This document shows positions 61,936 to 64,000 of a stretch of DNA of 64,000 nucleotides, piece after piece; position 1 is the stretch's first letter; every line of letters starts with the position of its first letter. A model generated the notes under the pieces. The model saw nothing but the letters and a program-made list of their open reading frames with translations. It was not told the DNA's origin and searched no databases. This DNA comes from Ornithinibacillus sp047228935 (GTDB lineage: Bacteria; Bacillota; Bacilli; Bacillales; Amphibacillaceae), in the NCBI RefSeq assembly GCF_047228935.1, contig NZ_JBFEGG010000003.1, positions 248,001 through 312,000 of the forward strand. Reading direction: 5' to 3'. A program made the translations under genes and the position numbers.

Positions 61936-62931
61936 TTGCGGAATTTTCGGTTTGCAAGTATGTTGATTATTTTCTTCAGTATGCTTATGGTGTTAGTTGC
62001 CTGTGGAGGTGGGGGTAAAAATATTGCGATTGGTCCACCAGCAAGTGAAACGAATACGGTTTCAAAATTAATATTAGAAGCATATGGACTTGAGGAAGGA
62101 GATTATACCGCATTCCAGGAAAGTTTTGGGGATGCTGCTAATGGGGTACAGGATGGAAACATAGACATCTCCATTGGGATTTTGGGGCTTCCAGCTGGTA
62201 GTATTGAGAGTTTACAAGCTTCTGCTGGTGATGTACGAATGCTTGAATTATCCGATGAAGCAATAGCTTACATTGAAGAGAACAGTGGCTATAAGCGCCA
62301 CACGATTCCACAAGATATGTATGATTTTCTAGATAGTGATGTAGAGACAGTTACAGCATATGCAATTTTAATGGCGAATACGAATACGATTAGTGAGGAA
62401 CTAGGATATCAATTAGCAAAAATAATGGTAGAAAACTCAAGTGAAATTACCCATGCCCAAGGTGTCCAAATGACATTAGAAAACGCATTAAAAGGAGAGG
62501 AAGGGTTACCAATTCATCCCGGTGCAGCACGTTATTATAAAGAACAAGGATTAGAGTTTGATAATCCTATTGCTGAGCTAAATATTACAGAAGAAAAAGC
62601 TGATCTCATATTAGGTACTGGTAGTTCGGGTGGTACATACTATCCACTTGGTGGCGAAATGGCGACTGTTTGGAATAATAATATTGATGGAATTAACGTA
62701 ACGAATACGGAAACAGGTGCATCTTTACAAAACTTAGCCGACATACGAGATGGGAACCAGGACATTGGGATGACCGTTCACGTTCCGGCACTTGATGCTG
62801 TTAACGGAACAGGCGAATTTGAAGGAGCTAAAGTGGAAAACGTTGCCTTTATCGGTCATATTTATCCAGAAGTTGTGCAAATCGTCACTCGAGAAACAAC
62901 AGGAATTGAAAGCTTAGATGATTTGAAATAG
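61936..62931 (+). CDS. TRAP transporter TAXI-family binding lipoprotein, apparently circularly permuted
   Basis: This 331-residue lipoprotein (lipobox LVACGGGG) has all parts of a TAXI binding protein in the wrong order. Residues 28-215 (KNIAIGPPASETN, GVQDGNIDISIGI, LPIHPGAARYYKEQG) are the part that normally forms the C-terminal two thirds. Residues 221-331 (ILGTGSSGGTYYPLGGE, DIRDGNQDIGMTVH, GIESLDDLK) normally come first, and ..ESLDDLK would run into GKNIAIGPP. Both joins are in frame. TTG 61936 is 6 bp after GGGGGGG. It precedes the TRAP permease, its natural partner. A natural permutation or an assembly fault are both possible. Confidence 0.85.
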   Translation: MRNFRFASMLIIFFSMLMVLVACGGGGKNIAIGPPASETNTVSKLILEAYGLEEGDYTAFQESFGDAANGVQDGNIDISIGILGLPAGSIESLQASAGDVRMLELSDEAIAYIEENSGYKRHTIPQDMYDFLDSDVETVTAYAILMANTNTISEELGYQLAKIMVENSSEITHAQGVQMTLENALKGEEGLPIHPGAARYYKEQGLEFDNPIAELNITEEKADLILGTGSSGGTYYPLGGEMATVWNNNIDGINVTNTETGASLQNLADIRDGNQDIGMTVHVPALDAVNGTGEFEGAKVENVAFIGHIYPEVVQIVTRETTGIESLDDLK

Positions 62932-62959
62932 CCGTTGAAATAGTTAATGAAACATCAGT

Positions 62960-62995
62960 AAAGGGATCATGGATTCGCCATTTGATCCCTTTCTT
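62960..62995 (+). terminator. hairpin between binding-protein and permease genes
   Basis: AAAGGGATCA pairs with TGATCCCTTT across a 13-nt loop, with a pyrimidine-rich tail. It is likely a partial terminator. Confidence 0.6.
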
Positions 62996-63024
62996 CCTAT
63001 TTTACAGTGAAAGGAAGTGAAATT

Positions 63025-64000
63025 ATGATAGATAAACAGCAAATGACGCAAGAAGAAATCACTGCTCAAAAGATTCTAGAAAAATATGATAAGGAAAGCA
63101 ATTACCGATTTAATATAGGCAAGTGGGCTTGGGTTGTGACATTCTTAGGTGTCGCGCTAACAATATTTCATCTCTATACAGCATATTTTAGTGTTCTCCC
63201 TTCCCAACAACAAGGCGCAATTCATTTAGGGACAGCGTTAGGTTTAATCTTTTTACTTTTCCCAGCTAAGAGGGGACTACAAAAAAAGCAAAAAACTGTT
63301 CCATGGTATGATATAATGTTAGCTTTTACTTCCATGTATGTTGCGTATCATAAGATTATTTTTTTTGATGATATATTACGAAGTCGAGTAGCTGGTTATA
63401 GTACATTAGATATTATTATTTCCATTGTCGCTATTTTACTATTATTAGAGGCCACTCGTCGTACTGTTGGAGTACCAATTGTCATAGTTGCAAGCATCAT
63501 GATTTTATATGGAATCTTCGGTAATGTGATTCCAACGCAAATTTTGTCACACCCAGGGTTTGCTGTTGACCGTATCTCTACGAATTTATGGTTTACCGAA
63601 AGTGGTGTGTTCGGTACACCAATTCAGATTTCTGCAAAGTTTATTTTCCTCTTTCTATTCTTCGGTGTTATTTTAGTTCATACGAAAATTGGTCAGTTTT
63701 TTAATGACTTAGCTTTTGCATTAACAGGTAGGTTTACCGGTGGTACTGCAAAAGCTGCGGTTGCTGCAAGTTCTTTACAAGGAATGGTATCAGGAAGCTC
63801 GGTTGGAAATACTGTTGCCTCTGGATCGTTCACTATCCCGATGATGAAAAAGGCAGGTTTCAAGCCAGAATTTGCTGCAGCGACAGAAGCATCTGCATCG
63901 ACTGGTGGACAAATCATGCCACCTTTAATGGGGGCAGCAGCTTTCATTATGATGGAGTATTTAGGTGTTGATTATGGGGTTATAATGCTTGCTGCAATTA
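63025..64000 (+). CDS. TRAP transporter fused permease (DctQM type), 3' end missing
   Basis: The frame is open from ATG 63025 (AAAGGAAGTGA upstream) to the window edge, 325 codons. After a charged N-terminus, several membrane helices follow (WAWVVTFLGVALTIF, AIHLGTALGLIFLLF and others), then the start of the DctM-like domain with GTAKAAVAASSLQGMVSGSSVGNTVASG and STGGQIMPPLMGAAAFIM. This is the fused 4TM-12TM permease that works with TAXI binding proteins, using an ion gradient. The substrate is often a dicarboxylate or an amino acid; it cannot be told here. Confidence 0.92.
   Translation, partial: MIDKQQMTQEEITAQKILEKYDKESNYRFNIGKWAWVVTFLGVALTIFHLYTAYFSVLPSQQQGAIHLGTALGLIFLLFPAKRGLQKKQKTVPWYDIMLAFTSMYVAYHKIIFFDDILRSRVAGYSTLDIIISIVAILLLLEATRRTVGVPIVIVASIMILYGIFGNVIPTQILSHPGFAVDRISTNLWFTESGVFGTPIQISAKFIFLFLFFGVILVHTKIGQFFNDLAFALTGRFTGGTAKAAVAASSLQGMVSGSSVGNTVASGSFTIPMMKKAGFKPEFAAATEASASTGGQIMPPLMGAAAFIMMEYLGVDYGVIMLAAI

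Noticed and set aside
1..64000. Insertion sequence, prophage or integrative element
   Set aside because: No transposase, integrase, tRNA attachment site or phage gene is seen; the operons look chromosomal.

Overview
The window looks like chromosomal DNA of a motile, low-GC Gram-positive bacterium of the Bacillaceae, probably a soil or halotolerant genus such as Oceanobacillus, Gracilibacillus or Virgibacillus. Evidence: AGGAGG ribosome sites with GTG and TTG starts, lipoprotein-type binding proteins, a B. subtilis-like mdx maltodextrin operon, the ybb-type muramic acid genes, a sigma-D flagellin promoter and CcpA (cre) sites. The genus is inference. I see no tRNA, rRNA, insertion sequence, prophage or CRISPR array.

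Layout. (1) 1-12930: starch and maltodextrin use. It holds the tail of a membrane-anchored amylase, a divergent intracellular neopullulanase, an ABC importer (MdxEFG), a YvdJ-like membrane protein, oligo-1,6-glucosidase, GH31 alpha-glucosidase and a LacI-type regulator. (2) 12960-35335: a peptidoglycan-sugar salvage island. It has NamZ, a MurNAc/GlcNAc kinase, a secreted SpoIID-like protein, a PIG-L-like protein, NagZ, AnmK, a sugar ABC importer, MurQ, two double-GNAT proteins, MurR and an AmiE-like hydrolase, then small unknown genes and a second sugar importer. Two unusual tandem repeat arrays (20-bp and 42-bp period) lie next to importer genes. (3) 35336-40860: a SurA-N-like lipoprotein and a spermidine/putrescine importer in the order potA-D-C-B. 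(4) 40940-61830: motility and c-di-GMP. It has three c-di-GMP-I (GEMM) riboswitches, each followed by an intrinsic terminator, ahead of a PilZ protein, motAB-mcp and a DegU-like regulator. It also has flagellin with a sigma-D promoter and two candidate CsrA sites, a Maf-type flagellin glycosyltransferase, neuBCA plus a methyltransferase, a convergent GGDEF/EAL pair and a bacillopeptidase F-like protease. (5) 61936-64000: a TRAP transporter whose TAXI-type binding protein appears circularly permuted, followed by the start of the fused permease.

How it works together. The mdx genes import maltodextrins and cut them to glucose. The island would import GlcNAc-MurNAc fragments intact and break them down in the cytoplasm, since NamZ, NagZ and the AmiE-like protein lack signal peptides. 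MurK and AnmK would then phosphorylate the products and MurQ would convert MurNAc-6P to GlcNAc-6P. None of the three sugar importers has its own ATPase gene here, so a shared MsmX-type ATPase elsewhere is expected. In the motility block c-di-GMP appears to be made, degraded and sensed both by RNA and by protein. RNA folding by eye predicts that c-di-GMP turns off motAB-mcp and the DegU-like regulator.
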